Shown: positions 36,748 through 46,173 of the stretch, piece by piece
Layout: each line of letters starts with the position of its first letter
Position numbering within the stretch: the stretch's first letter is position 1
Origin: Alloalcanivorax marinus
Lineage (GTDB): Bacteria > Pseudomonadota > Gammaproteobacteria > Pseudomonadales > Alcanivoracaceae
Length of the DNA: 64,000 nt
NCBI RefSeq assembly: GCF_016785095.1
Contig: NZ_JAEKJB010000010.1
Coordinates: forward strand, 124,001-188,000
Reading direction: 5' to 3'
Made by a program: the position numbers and the translations under genes
The notes under the pieces: model-generated
The model's database searches: none
Told to the model about the DNA's origin: nothing
The model's input: only the letters and a program-made list of their open reading frames with translations

Positions 36748-37216
36748 CCCCAACAAACCCGATCACAACGCCAGCGACGACGACTGGGACAAGGCCCTCG
36801 CGGAGCAGCAAGGCGACGGCGGCGAAGACGCCGATCCCTGGGCCGAGGCCCTGGCCGAGCAGGGTGCCGGCGACAGCGGCGCCCAGGCCGCCGGCGACCA
36901 GGTGTTCAAGCCGCTGGATGGCGGTGGCGTGGGCGCCGACCGTGGCGGAGATGCCCGTGACCTGGAAATGATCATGGACATTCCAGTCAAGCTGAGCGTG
37001 GAGCTGGGCCGCACCCGTATCACCATCAAACAGCTGCTGGAACTGGCCCAGGGCTCGGTGATCGAGCTCGACGGCCTGGCCGGCGAGCCCATGGACATCC
37101 TGATCAACGGCTATCTGGTGGCCCAAGGCGAAGTGGTGGTGGTGGAGGACAAGTACGGCATCCGTATCACCGAGATCATCACCCCGTCCGAGCGCGTGCA
37201 GAAGCTGAACCGATGA
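36740..37216 (+). CDS. fliN: Flagellar motor switch protein FliN
   Basis: 158 aa. An acidic, low-complexity N-terminal extension of about 75 residues precedes the SpoA domain (DIPVKLSVELGRTRITIKQLLELAQGSVIELDGLAGEPMDILINGYLVAQGEVVVVEDKYGIRITEI), which is strongly conserved. It completes the base of the C-ring and helps dock export components. Overlaps fliM and fliO. Confidence 0.97.
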   Translation: MSDPNKPDHNASDDDWDKALAEQQGDGGEDADPWAEALAEQGAGDSGAQAAGDQVFKPLDGGGVGADRGGDARDLEMIMDIPVKLSVELGRTRITIKQLLELAQGSVIELDGLAGEPMDILINGYLVAQGEVVVVEDKYGIRITEIITPSERVQKLNR

Positions 37217-37620
37217 GCACCGACGCCACCCGCGAAGCCGCCCTTCAGGCCGTCAGCACCGGCGGCGAGGCGATGATCGGCCTGGCCGCCCTGGGCAAGA
37301 CCGCCCTGGTACTGGCGCTGCTGGTGGGCATGATCGTGCTGTTCGGCTGGCTGGTACGCCGGCTGGGGCCCGGCCAGGGCCAGGACACGCGCTTGCTGCG
37401 GGTGGTGGCCAGCAAGGCGGTGGGCGCCAAGGAGCGGGTGGTGGTGGTGGATGTGGACGGCACCCGGCTGGTGCTGGGCGTGGGCGGTGGCCGGGTCACC
37501 CGTCTCCATGAAAGCACCGCGCCACCGACCGCGCCGCCCGATGAAATGGCGCGGAGCGAACGCTTCGCCACCCGCTTTGCCGAGGCCCTTAAACAGAATC
37601 TCGGCGGGGGCCGCTCATGA
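37213..37620 (+). CDS. fliO: Flagellar biosynthesis protein FliO
   Basis: 135 aa, with one membrane helix at about 30-52 followed by a small cytoplasmic domain ([35 protein letters not shown]). It assists assembly of FliP into the export gate. Low conservation is normal for FliO. Position between fliN and fliP, with ATGA overlaps on both sides, settles the call. Confidence 0.93.
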   Translation: MSTDATREAALQAVSTGGEAMIGLAALGKTALVLALLVGMIVLFGWLVRRLGPGQGQDTRLLRVVASKAVGAKERVVVVDVDGTRLVLGVGGGRVTRLHESTAPPTAPPDEMARSERFATRFAEALKQNLGGGRS

Positions 37621-38366
37621 CGGCCCGCCGCGCCCTGCCCTGGCTGATCCTGGCCACGGGGTTGCTGCCCGCCCTGGCCTGGAGCCAGGCGACCCTGCCC
37701 GGCATCGTCACCGAACCCACCGCCGGCGGTGGCCAGCAATGGTCGATCAAGCTGCAGACGCTGCTGCTGCTCAGCAGCCTGGCCTTCATCCCCGCCATTT
37801 TGCTGATGATGACCTGTTTCACCCGCATCATCATCGTGCTCAGCCTGCTACGTACCGCCATGGGTACCCAGGCGGCGCCGCCCAACCAGGTACTGCTGGG
37901 CCTGACCCTGTTCCTTACCTTCTTCGTCATGTCGCCGGTGTTCAACCAGGTGTATGACGATGCCTGGGTGCCGCTGGAACAGGGTGACATCGAGTTCGCC
38001 GAGTTCGCCGAGCGCGGCGTGCAACCGTTTCGCGAATTCATGCTTGGCCAGACCCGGGAACCGGACATCGCCCTGTTTGCCCGGCTGGCGGAAACCGGTC
38101 CGCTGCAGGGACCGGAGGATCTGCCCCTGCGGGTACTGTTGCCGGCGTTCGTCACCAGCGAGTTGAAAACCGCCTTTCAGATCGGCTTCACCATCTTCAT
38201 CCCGTTTCTGATCATTGACCTGGTGGTGGCCAGCGTACTGATGGCACTGGGCATGATGATGGTGCCACCGGCCACGATTTCCCTGCCTTTCAAGCTGATG
38301 CTGTTCGTCCTGGTGGACGGCTGGCAACTGATCATCGGTTCCCTGGCGCGGAGCTTTTTCGTATGA
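37617..38366 (+). CDS. fliP: Flagellar export gate protein FliP
   Basis: 249 aa. A cleavable signal peptide ([25 protein letters not shown]) is followed by the FliP core. That core has [27 protein letters not shown] helices, [18 protein letters not shown] and the C-terminal [27 protein letters not shown] signature. With FliQ and FliR it makes the export channel. ATGA overlap with fliO; it overlaps fliQ by 4 bp. Confidence 0.97.
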   Translation: MTARRALPWLILATGLLPALAWSQATLPGIVTEPTAGGGQQWSIKLQTLLLLSSLAFIPAILLMMTCFTRIIIVLSLLRTAMGTQAAPPNQVLLGLTLFLTFFVMSPVFNQVYDDAWVPLEQGDIEFAEFAERGVQPFREFMLGQTREPDIALFARLAETGPLQGPEDLPLRVLLPAFVTSELKTAFQIGFTIFIPFLIIDLVVASVLMALGMMMVPPATISLPFKLMLFVLVDGWQLIIGSLARSFFV

Positions 38367-38632
38367 CTCCCGAAACCGTTATGTCGATCGCCTATCAGGC
38401 GATGATGACCACGCTTTACCTGGGCGCGCCGCTGCTGATCACCGCGCTGGCCATTGGTTTGCTGGTGAGCCTGTTCCAGGCCGCCACCCAGATCAATGAG
38501 ATGACGCTGTCGTTCATTCCAAAGATTCTGGGCGTGTTCGCCGTGCTGGTAATCACCGGCCCCTGGCTGCTGGCTCTGATCACCGATTTCACCCGTACTC
38601 TGTTTCAGAACATCCCGTTCCTGGTGCAATGA
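38363..38632 (+). CDS. fliQ: Flagellar export gate protein FliQ
   Basis: 89 aa with two membrane helices (about 17-40 and 50-75), the usual size. [39 protein letters not shown] is the family core. Four FliQ copies pack round the FliP-FliR helix. It overlaps fliP and fliR by 4 bp each. Confidence 0.97.
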   Translation: MTPETVMSIAYQAMMTTLYLGAPLLITALAIGLLVSLFQAATQINEMTLSFIPKILGVFAVLVITGPWLLALITDFTRTLFQNIPFLVQ

Positions 38633-39408
38633 TCGGGATTTCCTTCGATCAACTGCACGCCTGGCTGACGGCGTTTCTGTGGCCGTTCATGCGCCTGTCC
38701 GCGTTTTTCATGGCGGCGCCTCTGCTCGGCCACAGTGCCGTGCCGCGCCAGGTCAAGGTGGGCCTGGCGGCGCTGCTCAGCGTGGTCGTGGCGCCCCTGC
38801 TGCCGCCCATGCCGGCGGCGCCGGTGTGGTCCTGGACCGGCCTGGGCATCATGGTGGAACAGACACTGATCGGCGTCGCCATGGGGCTGGCGCTGCGCGT
38901 CACCTTCACCGCGGTGCAGGCGGCGGGGGAGTTCATCGGCCTGCAGATGGGCCTGGCATTCGCCACCTTCGTGACGCCGGACGGGGTCAACACCATGATC
39001 CTGTCACGGCTGTTCTACATGATCACCCTGCTTATGTTCCTGGCGGTGAACGGCCATCTCGTGGTGATCGATATCCTGGCCACCAGTTTCCGCACTCTGC
39101 CCATCGACACCCTGGGCCTGAACCCGGGCGCCTTCGAAATGCTGGTGCGCTATGGCGGCACCATCTTCGTGTCCGGTTTGCTATTGGCGTTGCCGCTGGT
39201 GGCGCCGTTGCTGATCGTCAACCTGTCGCTGGGTATTCTCAACCGTTCGGCGCCGCAGCTCACCGTGTTCTCGGTGGGGTTCCCGACGTCCCTGACCCTG
39301 GGGCTGTTCCTGTTGATGGTGCTGATGACCGACTTCGGGCGCTTTCTGCAGGGATTGTTCGGGCAAGGGCTGGGGTTCCTGGAACAGTTGGTGGCGGCGC
39401 TGGCCTGA
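38629..39408 (+). CDS. fliR: Flagellar export gate protein FliR
   Basis: 259 aa, six or so membrane helices. RLSAFFMAAPLLGHSAVPRQVKVGLAALL and GEFIGLQMGLAFATFVTP are typical. It caps the FliP5-FliQ4-FliR1 gate. The last gene of the plus-strand fliLMNOPQR operon. Its TGA stop is the first base triplet of the repeat unit TGATCGCGACTGAAG, so the dispersed repeat abuts the coding end exactly. Confidence 0.96.
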   Translation: MIGISFDQLHAWLTAFLWPFMRLSAFFMAAPLLGHSAVPRQVKVGLAALLSVVVAPLLPPMPAAPVWSWTGLGIMVEQTLIGVAMGLALRVTFTAVQAAGEFIGLQMGLAFATFVTPDGVNTMILSRLFYMITLLMFLAVNGHLVVIDILATSFRTLPIDTLGLNPGAFEMLVRYGGTIFVSGLLLALPLVAPLLIVNLSLGILNRSAPQLTVFSVGFPTSLTLGLFLLMVLMTDFGRFLQGLFGQGLGFLEQLVAALA

Positions 39409-39485
39409 TCGCGACTGAAGTCGCTCCTACGGGGCAGGGCCGCAGTGTAGGAGCGACCGGGCGGCGTACCGCTTCAGTCGCGATC
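39407..39485. repeat. Inverted pair of dispersed repeats between fliR and flgL
   Basis: GATCGCGACTGAAG...CTCCTAC (39407-39430) faces GTAGGAGCGA...CTTCAGTCGCGATC (39447-39485), the latter with a 15-nt insertion, ACCGGGCGGC type. Together they can form a long hairpin between two convergent operons and may serve as a bidirectional transcript end. Confidence 0.85.
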
Positions 39486-39486
39486 A

Positions 39487-40698
39487 TCACAGACGGTCGA
39501 ACAGGCTGGTGCCCTTGATGTCGACGAACGCCTTGCGGGCCGCTTCCAGGCTCACCTGACGCAGGCTGTACTCCGAGATCACCTCGGCGAAGGTGGCCGG
39601 ATCACTGAGATCGCCGATCAGGTTGGAAAGGTTTTCGGTGTAGTTGAGCTTGCGGTTGCCGCCCACCGCGTCCACCACGTCCAGCTCGTTAAGCCGGGCG
39701 CCCACCGAGGCACGCACGGTGAGCACGTTATCCAGGCTGTTATCGAGCTCGCGCATCACCGTGTTCAGGGTGTTCTTGCGGGCTGCTTTTTCAGCGTCCG
39801 TGCCGGCGGGCTGTTCCAGCACCGCCAGGGCTTTCTCGAAGGTCTTGAACAGGTCGGTGTTCATGTTGGCGGCGCGGTCCATGGTCAGGCTGTCGCCGTC
39901 CGCCGGGGCACCATCCAGGGTGATGGACAACCCTCCGGTGGTGATCGGGGTGCCCTCTTCATAGGGCTGGGGCGCGCCGCCGTTGATGGTGTAGGTGGTG
40001 ACGCCGGCGCCGACCTGGAAATCGATCTGGAACGCGTTGCCAAACGCCGGGTCGCTTTCGTCGATGATCAGCGGGCCGGTGAAGGTCATGTCGCCACCGT
40101 TGCCGGCGGCGGCCTCGGCCACATAGCCGGCGCTGCCGTGAACGCTCTGGAATATGGTTTCACCATTATCGGTGACCGGCATGACGCGGGAGGCGTCGAT
40201 ACGCTGCTGTCGAACGTTGCCATCACCGACATAATCGACGGTGCCGTCGGCGGCGCGCACGAAAGGCTCACTGGCATCCTGGTAACCGCCGAACAGGTGA
40301 CGGCCGTTGCCGTCGGTGGCGTTGGCCTGGCCGATCAGGGTTTCGTAGATGCCGCGCAGGTCACTGGCCACGGAATCCCGATCGGCGTCGCTGAGGGTGT
40401 CGCTGGCGGCACGGATGATCTGGGTCTTGGCGCTGGCGATGGCATCGCCCACGCTATTGAGCACGCTCTCTTCCTGGGACAGCGCATTGCGCGCGCTGAC
40501 CCGGGCGTCGGCGTACTGCTCGGTGACGGCCAGGGACTGGGACACCTGCACCGCCCGGGAGGCGGCCTGGGGATCGTCGGAGGGATTGACCACCCGGCGG
40601 CCGGTGGCGATCTGCTGCCCGACCCGGGTGAACTCCCCCTGCTGGCGGTTCATGGCGGTGAGGCTCTGTTCATACATGGTTACGGTGCTGATGCGCAT
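39487..40698 (-). CDS. flgL: Hook-filament junction protein FlgL
   Basis: 403 aa, HAP3. It has the flagellin-like N-terminus (MRISTVTMYEQSLTAMNRQQGEFTRVGQQIATGRRVVNPSDDPQAASRAVQ) and the C-terminal helical end. It joins the hook to the flagellin filament with FlgK. It follows flgK by 24 bp and shares its sigma-28 promoter. The stop codon (TGA) immediately precedes another TGATCGCGAC repeat unit. Confidence 0.95.
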   Translation of the reverse strand: MRISTVTMYEQSLTAMNRQQGEFTRVGQQIATGRRVVNPSDDPQAASRAVQVSQSLAVTEQYADARVSARNALSQEESVLNSVGDAIASAKTQIIRAASDTLSDADRDSVASDLRGIYETLIGQANATDGNGRHLFGGYQDASEPFVRAADGTVDYVGDGNVRQQRIDASRVMPVTDNGETIFQSVHGSAGYVAEAAAGNGGDMTFTGPLIIDESDPAFGNAFQIDFQVGAGVTTYTINGGAPQPYEEGTPITTGGLSITLDGAPADGDSLTMDRAANMNTDLFKTFEKALAVLEQPAGTDAEKAARKNTLNTVMRELDNSLDNVLTVRASVGARLNELDVVDAVGGNRKLNYTENLSNLIGDLSDPATFAEVISEYSLRQVSLEAARKAFVDIKGTSLFDRL

Positions 40699-40721
40699 CT
40701 TCGATCTCCCGGCGCTGGCGC

Positions 40722-42341
40722 TTAGCGCAGACCCAGAATGGCGTCCATGATGGCCGAGCCGGTCTGAATCACCTTGGCGTTGGCCTGATAAAACTGCTGG
40801 TAACGGATCAGGTTGGCGGCCTCCTCGTCCAGGTTGACCCCGGATTCGGATTGCTGCACCTCCCTGAGTTGTTCGCTCAACCCTTGCTGGGCTTCCAGGT
40901 TCACCTGAACGATGTTGGTGCGGTTACCCACGTCGCCGACCATGGAGGCATAGGCGCCGTTGAGGGTGGCGCTGCCGCCCACCAGGAGAGCGTCCTGGAG
41001 ATCCTGCATGGCCAGCGCGTTTTCATTGTCCCCGCTGCCACCGCCCTGGCCGGCGGCGATCAGGCCGGCCTCGTGGATGCGGTTTTCCAGGCCGCTGGCG
41101 GCTTGCCGGGTAGGCTGCAACTGGAAACGGTCGCCATCCACCAGGGTCGCCGCGCCGCCAATGGTGATCACGGTGCCACCGATCGCCATTTCACCGCTGG
41201 CGTCCAGGGTGGCGGTGAAGGTTTCGCCGCTATCTCGACGGGTGACCTGGAATTCACCGGCGGCGGCGTCGCTCACCACCAGGTCGTAGTCGCTGGCGGT
41301 GAGCTGATCCACGTCGCCGTAGGCGGCGCTGATGGTCGCGCCGCCGGCGTTGCCGTCATTCACGAAGGCTCGGGGCTGGCCCACGTCGAACAGCGCCTGG
41401 CCCGGATCGCCGTTGAGATCGGTACCGGCCTGGTGCTGATCATTCAGCGCCGTGGCCAGGGACACCGCCAGGCGCCCCAACTGGTTCTGGGTTTTATCCA
41501 GGGTTTCATCACGGAAAGTGAGCAAGCCGCCCAGGCTGCCACCGGCAAGGGTGTCCTGATCCAGTTCCACCTGGTTGCCGGCGGAATCGTTGTAGCCGAT
41601 CACCAGACGGGTGGGGTCCTCGGCGGAGGCCTGGGTGGTCAGCGAGAAGCTGCGCGAGCCGGCCACCAGGGGCTGGCCGTTGCCGATGGACAGGTTGTAG
41701 GTGCCACTTTCCTGAATGGTCAGGGACACATCGAGCCGCTCGCTAAGTTCGGCCACCAGTTGATCCCGCTGGTTGAGCAGGCTGTTGGGCGCCTCGCCAT
41801 TCTTGGCCTTGGCCAGGGCGATTTCCCGGTTCAGGCCGGCGATCTGCTCGGCACTGTTGTTGATCTGGGTGACCTCGTCCTGGAGTTTTCCTTTCAGGCC
41901 ATCCCGCAGGTCCTGGAGGTAGCCGTCGAAGGCGCGGAACTGGGCGGCCAGGGTATCGGCGGCGCCCATCACGCCCTGGCGGGCGGCCGGGTCCGATGGC
42001 GTGGAGGCTAGATCCTCCAGGGAGGAGAAAAAGTTCTGCATCAGCGGCGCCAGGCCGGCTTCACGATCGGCGAGCAGGTTATCGATCTGGCTGATCTGGG
42101 TATGGTAACTCTGCAGGGCGCTGGCTTTGCTGGTGGCGGCGTTGAGCTGGCCGGCCACGTAATAGTCGTACTGCCGCTGAATATCGTTGACCTGAACACC
42201 GCCGCTGACATTACGCTCGCCCAGCAGGGTCAGTTCCCGGTTGTAACCGGGCGTATAGACGTTGCTGATGTTGTTGCTGGTGGTGTTGAGCGCGTTCTGG
42301 GCGGCGTTCAGACCGCTCAGACCGATGGAGAAAAGACTCAT
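40722..42341 (-). CDS. flgK: Hook-associated protein FlgK
   Basis: 539 aa, HAP1. N-terminal MSLFSIGLSGLNAAQNALNTTSNNISNVYTPGYNRE carries the rod/hook family motif. The conserved end is GVNLDEEAANLIRYQQFYQANAKVIQTGSAIMDAILGL. The Asp/Gly-rich centre is variable. It is exported with chaperone FlgN and builds the first junction zone after the hook. A perfect sigma-28 promoter match lies 29 bp upstream, giving flgKL late expression apart from flgB-J. Confidence 0.96.
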   Translation of the reverse strand: MSLFSIGLSGLNAAQNALNTTSNNISNVYTPGYNRELTLLGERNVSGGVQVNDIQRQYDYYVAGQLNAATSKASALQSYHTQISQIDNLLADREAGLAPLMQNFFSSLEDLASTPSDPAARQGVMGAADTLAAQFRAFDGYLQDLRDGLKGKLQDEVTQINNSAEQIAGLNREIALAKAKNGEAPNSLLNQRDQLVAELSERLDVSLTIQESGTYNLSIGNGQPLVAGSRSFSLTTQASAEDPTRLVIGYNDSAGNQVELDQDTLAGGSLGGLLTFRDETLDKTQNQLGRLAVSLATALNDQHQAGTDLNGDPGQALFDVGQPRAFVNDGNAGGATISAAYGDVDQLTASDYDLVVSDAAAGEFQVTRRDSGETFTATLDASGEMAIGGTVITIGGAATLVDGDRFQLQPTRQAASGLENRIHEAGLIAAGQGGGSGDNENALAMQDLQDALLVGGSATLNGAYASMVGDVGNRTNIVQVNLEAQQGLSEQLREVQQSESGVNLDEEAANLIRYQQFYQANAKVIQTGSAIMDAILGLR

Positions 42342-42369
42342 GGTCGCCTTCCTTTAACCGTTATGCCCG

Positions 42370-42396
42370 TTATCGGCGGCGGGCGGGTTTTCTTTA
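42370..42396 (-). promoter_or_regulatory. Sigma-28 promoter for flgKL
   Basis: TAAAGAAA-N11-GCCGATAA on the minus strand, with an exact consensus -10, lies in the flgJ-flgK gap. It uncouples the junction proteins from the hook-basal-body operon. Confidence 0.87.
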
Positions 42397-42434
42397 GTTT
42401 CATCGCGCTTTTAGTGCGTGCTCTCCAGCCGGGC

Positions 42435-42574
42435 CGCTTCGAGGTAGCGTCACGGGCGGCTCCGTAGCAGTGGCGGCGTTGCGCTTCAGTCGCGATGAAG
42501 CTGGCACGGCGATGATCGCGACTCAAGTCGCTCCTACGGTGCCAATCGATCATGGCGGGAGCGACCGGGCGGCA
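42435..42574 (-). repeat. Composite dispersed repeat invading the flgJ 3' end
   Basis: Read on the minus strand, a degenerate half lies inside the end of flgJ (42556-42574). GTAGGAGCGACTTGAGTCGC follows (from 42537), then ATCGCGACTGAAG (to 42484). The tail ends GCTACCTCGAAGCG (to 42435). The tail is the same element seen at 35017-35095 and 53233-53313. The flgJ TAG stop is the TAG of GTAGGAGCG. Confidence 0.8.
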
Positions 42575-43532
42575 TGCTGGCCAGCCGCTCCGCCGCAATA
42601 CCTCCGATGCGATCCATCACCGCCACCAGTTTGTCCGCGTAGGCCGGGTCGGTGGCGTAGCCGCCGTCCTGCAGGGCGCGGGCGGCCTGGTCGGCGCTGT
42701 CGGCGCGCAGCACGCCGGCGTAGCGGCCGTTGCCGGTAAGCAGACGGCCATGGTCGGCGAACGCCTCCTGATAGGAGTCGTAAACGCGGAAGCGTTCCAC
42801 GCGCTTGACCCTCTGGCCGTCGATGTATTCGTGGGTGGTGACGTCGGTGGTCTTGCCTTGCCAGCCGGTACCGGCCTTGATGGCGAACAGGTTGTGGCTG
42901 TCGGCGCCGTCCTCGGTGGTGATGCGGTGGCGGCCCCAACCGGTTTCCAGGGCGGCCTGGGCCAGAATCAGCGGCGCCGGCACGCCGGTGCGGCGCTCGG
43001 CGTCCCGGGCCGGGCCGGCCAACTGGTCGACGAAGGCTTCCGGGGTGGCCGGCGGGTTGGCCGCCGCCAGCAGCGGCGGCCGGGGTGCTTCGGCGCGCGC
43101 GGATCGATCGGCACGGTCGGTGCCAGCGAGTTCGCGCCCGGTCGCTGCCCCGTCGGTGGCAGGCTCCGTGGCCGCGCCGCCCTCCGCCCGCGATACGCCG
43201 GGCAGCGCCCGGGGCGTGCCCTTGGGAATGCCGGCACGGTCGGAGAGCTGGGCCACCAGTTGGTCCGCCAGCCCCACGCCGCGCCCGGCCAGGTGCTGGG
43301 AAAGCTGCTGGTCGAACAGGGATTCATAGAAGCGGGTCTGGCTGCTGTCGAGCAGGTCGGCCCGTGGTCCGGCATCGCGCATGGCCTTGATCATGCGGTG
43401 CAGAAACAGCGACTCGAACTGTTCGGCGGTTTCCCGCAGGGCGCCGCCGGGGTCCCGGGCGGCGCCCCGTTTAAGGCGATCGAGCCCCTGCACATCGAGA
43501 GCGAAACCGCCCTGTACGCCATCGGAGCTCAT
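42534..43532 (-). CDS. flgJ: Peptidoglycan hydrolase / rod-assembly protein FlgJ
   Basis: 332 aa. The N-domain (ETAEQFESLFLHRMIKAMRDAG, about 40-120) is the rod cap. An Ala/Arg-rich linker leads to the C-terminal glucosaminidase-type domain (about 165-320) with LAQAALETGWG, HNLFAIKAGTGWQG and FRVYDSYQEAFADH. It digests peptidoglycan so that the rod can pass. I chose the ATG at 43532, which overlaps the flgI stop (TGATG), over a GTG one codon earlier. The last residues (PPGRSRHDRLAP) are encoded by the invading dispersed repeat, which also supplies the TAG stop. Confidence 0.95.
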   Translation of the reverse strand: MSSDGVQGGFALDVQGLDRLKRGAARDPGGALRETAEQFESLFLHRMIKAMRDAGPRADLLDSSQTRFYESLFDQQLSQHLAGRGVGLADQLVAQLSDRAGIPKGTPRALPGVSRAEGGAATEPATDGAATGRELAGTDRADRSARAEAPRPPLLAAANPPATPEAFVDQLAGPARDAERRTGVPAPLILAQAALETGWGRHRITTEDGADSHNLFAIKAGTGWQGKTTDVTTHEYIDGQRVKRVERFRVYDSYQEAFADHGRLLTGNGRYAGVLRADSADQAARALQDGGYATDPAYADKLVAVMDRIGGIAAERLASMPPGRSRHDRLAP

Positions 43533-44650
43533 CACAGTATCTCCAGTTCCGCGCGCAGGGCCCCGGCGGCCTTAAGCGCCTCAAGAATGGACATAAGATC
43601 CTGGGGGGTGGCGCCCAGGGCATTGAGGGCATCGACCACCTGCATCAGGTCGGCGCCTTCCACCACCCGCAGAGCGCCCTGCTGCTGGCGTATGCTGATA
43701 TCGCTGTTCGGCACCACGGTGGTATCGCCCTGGCCGAACGGTGCCGGCTGGCTGACGCCGTAATTGGTATCGATCACCACGGACAGGTTGCCGTGGGCTA
43801 CCGCCGCCGGCTTCAGGGTGACGCGCCCGTTGAGCACCACCGAACCGGTGCGGGCGTTGATCACCACCTTGGCGGGCGCTTCGGTGGGGGTCACATAGAC
43901 GCGCTCCACACGGGCCATGAAACTGACCCGCTCGTTGGCGCTGGTGGGCCCCTGCAAACGGAGGGTGCGGGCGTTGGCGGCACTGGCCACGGAGCGCCCG
44001 AACTCGGTGTTGATGGCACGTACCGCCCGTTCGGCGGTGCCGAAATCGGCGTCCTTGAGTTGCAGTTCCAGCACGCCGTTGGCCTCACCCAGCGCCAACG
44101 GCACTTCCCGTTCCACCAGGGCGCCGTTGGCGATGCGACCACTGGCCTGTTGATTGATCTGCACGCTGCTACCGCCGGCCTCGGCGCCGGCGCCGCCGAT
44201 CAGCAGGTTGCCCTGGGCCAGGGCGTAGGTGGCGCCGTCGGCGCCCTTGAGGGGCGTCATCAGCAGGGTACCGCCGCGCAGGCTGCGCGCGTTGCCGATC
44301 GACGACACCACCACGTCGAGGCGCTGGCCGGGGGCGGCGAAAGGCGGCAGGTCGGCGGTGACCATGACGCCGGCCACGTTACGCAACTGCATGTTGGTGC
44401 CTTCGGGGATGGTGATGCCGAGCTGGCTGAACATATTGCGCAGGCTCTGGGTGGTGAACGGCGTTTGCATGGTCTGGTCGCCGCTGCCGTCGAGCCCCAC
44501 CACCAGGCCATAGCCAACCAGCACGTTGTCGCGCACGCCGGCGAAATCCGCCAGTTCGCGCAGTGGCTCGGCACGCAGCGACGCCGGCAGCAGAGCCGCC
44601 AGCAACACCACGATGCCGGCACGACGAACCAATTCCACGATAAATGCCAT
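43532..44650 (-). CDS. flgI: Flagellar P-ring protein FlgI
   Basis: 372 aa, with a signal peptide (hydrophobic core VVLLAALLPASLRA). The mature start is EPLRELADFAGVRDNVLVGYGLVVGLDGSGDQT. Family segments TPLKGADGATYALAQGNL and VVINARTGSVVLNGRVTLKPAAVAHGNLSV are present. It forms the periplasmic bushing around the rod. It overlaps flgJ by one base and follows flgH by 18 bp. Confidence 0.97.
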   Translation of the reverse strand: MAFIVELVRRAGIVVLLAALLPASLRAEPLRELADFAGVRDNVLVGYGLVVGLDGSGDQTMQTPFTTQSLRNMFSQLGITIPEGTNMQLRNVAGVMVTADLPPFAAPGQRLDVVVSSIGNARSLRGGTLLMTPLKGADGATYALAQGNLLIGGAGAEAGGSSVQINQQASGRIANGALVEREVPLALGEANGVLELQLKDADFGTAERAVRAINTEFGRSVASAANARTLRLQGPTSANERVSFMARVERVYVTPTEAPAKVVINARTGSVVLNGRVTLKPAAVAHGNLSVVIDTNYGVSQPAPFGQGDTTVVPNSDISIRQQQGALRVVEGADLMQVVDALNALGATPQDLMSILEALKAAGALRAELEIL

Positions 44651-44668
44651 GCTCCCGGGGCCTCGCCG

Positions 44669-45346
44669 TCAGAAGGGGGAAATGTTCAGGAAGAAGCGCT
44701 GCAGCCAACCCATGGTCTGCGCCTCGTTGATGTAACCATCGCCGACGTACTCAATGCGCGCGTCCGCGACCTGGGTCGAGGCAACCCGGTTGCCAACGCT
44801 GATTTCCCGGGGGTCCACCACGCCGGAAAAACGAATGAACTCGGTGCCCTGGTTGATCAGGATCTGCTTCTCGCCACGCACCCGCAGGTTGCCGTTGCCC
44901 AGCACTTCCAGCACCGTCACCGTGATGGTGCCGGTGAAGGTGTTGCGCGCCTGGGAACCACCGCCGCCCTGGAAGGTGTTCTCGCCGGCCAGGTCGAAAC
45001 CGTAATCGCTCAGGTCCTCCAGACCCTTGGGCACGGCGGTGGGGGTCAGGGCGGCGGAGCCGTTACGGTCGGCGTTGCTTTGCGAACTTTTCGAGGCGCT
45101 GACCTGCTCGTCGAGCAGCACCGTGAGTACATCGCCCACCATGACCGGGCGGCGGTCCTCGAACAGCGGTCGATAACCGCGCCGCGCCTGAAACAGGGAG
45201 CCATCGGGCCGTGCTGGTGGCGGTTGCGGAATCGCCACCTTCTCCTGCTCGCCGACCACCGAGGGCCGCGGTAGCTGGGCACAGCCGGACAGCGCCAGGA
45301 CGGCGATCATCAAGGCCAGCAAAAGACGGCGCGGCACGAGGTTCAT
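44669..45346 (-). CDS. flgH: Flagellar L-ring lipoprotein FlgH
   Basis: 225 aa. A lipobox (LALSGC, Cys near residue 22) anchors it to the outer membrane. [29 protein letters not shown] and the C-terminal [53 protein letters not shown] are characteristic. It forms the outer-membrane ring. 19 bp downstream of flgG. Confidence 0.97.
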   Translation of the reverse strand: MNLVPRRLLLALMIAVLALSGCAQLPRPSVVGEQEKVAIPQPPPARPDGSLFQARRGYRPLFEDRRPVMVGDVLTVLLDEQVSASKSSQSNADRNGSAALTPTAVPKGLEDLSDYGFDLAGENTFQGGGGSQARNTFTGTITVTVLEVLGNGNLRVRGEKQILINQGTEFIRFSGVVDPREISVGNRVASTQVADARIEYVGDGYINEAQTMGWLQRFFLNISPF

Positions 45347-45365
45347 CAGGCTCTCCCGGGATCGG

Positions 45366-46148
45366 TTACAGCTGCGCCAGCCGGGACAGCATTTCGTCGG
45401 AGGTCTGCACCGCCTTGCTGTTGATCTCGTAGGCGCGCTGGGTCTGGATCATGTTCACCATCTCCTCCACCACGTTGACGTTGGAGGTCTCCACGTACTT
45501 CTGGTAAAGGCTGCCGGCGCCGTTCATGCCGGGCATGCTTTCGGTACGCAGACCGGAGCTGGTGGTCTCCAGATAGAGATTCTCGCCAATGCTCTCCAGG
45601 CCCGCCGGATTGACGAAAGTGGACACGGTGAGCTGGCCCACCTCCACGCTTTCGCTGGAACCGGGCTCGGTGACCGACACCAGCCCATCCTTGCCGATGG
45701 TCACCTGCAGGGCGTTCTCCGGGATCATCACCGCCGGCTCCAGGGGGTAACCGCTGGAGGTGACCATCTGGCCGTTCTGGTCAAGCTGGAAACTGCCGTC
45801 ACGGGTGAAAGCCACGTTGCCATCGGGCAAACGGACCTGGAAGAAACCCTTGCCGTTGATGGCCAGATCCCGGGAGTTGCCGGTGTTCTCCAGCCCCCCC
45901 TGGCTGTGCAGGCGTTCGGTGGCCACCGGGCGCACGCCGGAGCCCACCTGCATGCCCGAAGGCAGCGAGTTCTGCACGTCGTTGGCGCCGCCGGGTTGCC
46001 GCAGGTTCTGATACAGCAGGTCCTCGAACACGGCGCGGGATTTCTTGAAACCGTTGGTGCTGACGTTGGCCAGGTTGTTGGCGATCACGTCCATCTTCAC
46101 CTGTTGGGATTCAAGGCCGGTTTTCGCGGTCCACAGGGATTTGATCAT
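45366..46148 (-). CDS. flgG: Distal rod protein FlgG
   Basis: 260 aa, the standard size. It has the flagellar rod motif at the N-terminus ([43 protein letters not shown]) and the C-terminus [37 protein letters not shown]. The protein forms the distal rod between rod base and hook. Position between flgF and flgH is canonical. Confidence 0.97.
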   Translation of the reverse strand: MIKSLWTAKTGLESQQVKMDVIANNLANVSTNGFKKSRAVFEDLLYQNLRQPGGANDVQNSLPSGMQVGSGVRPVATERLHSQGGLENTGNSRDLAINGKGFFQVRLPDGNVAFTRDGSFQLDQNGQMVTSSGYPLEPAVMIPENALQVTIGKDGLVSVTEPGSSESVEVGQLTVSTFVNPAGLESIGENLYLETTSSGLRTESMPGMNGAGSLYQKYVETSNVNVVEEMVNMIQTQRAYEINSKAVQTSDEMLSRLAQL

Positions 46149-46173
46149 GGTATTTCCTCGTGGTTAACGGGGC

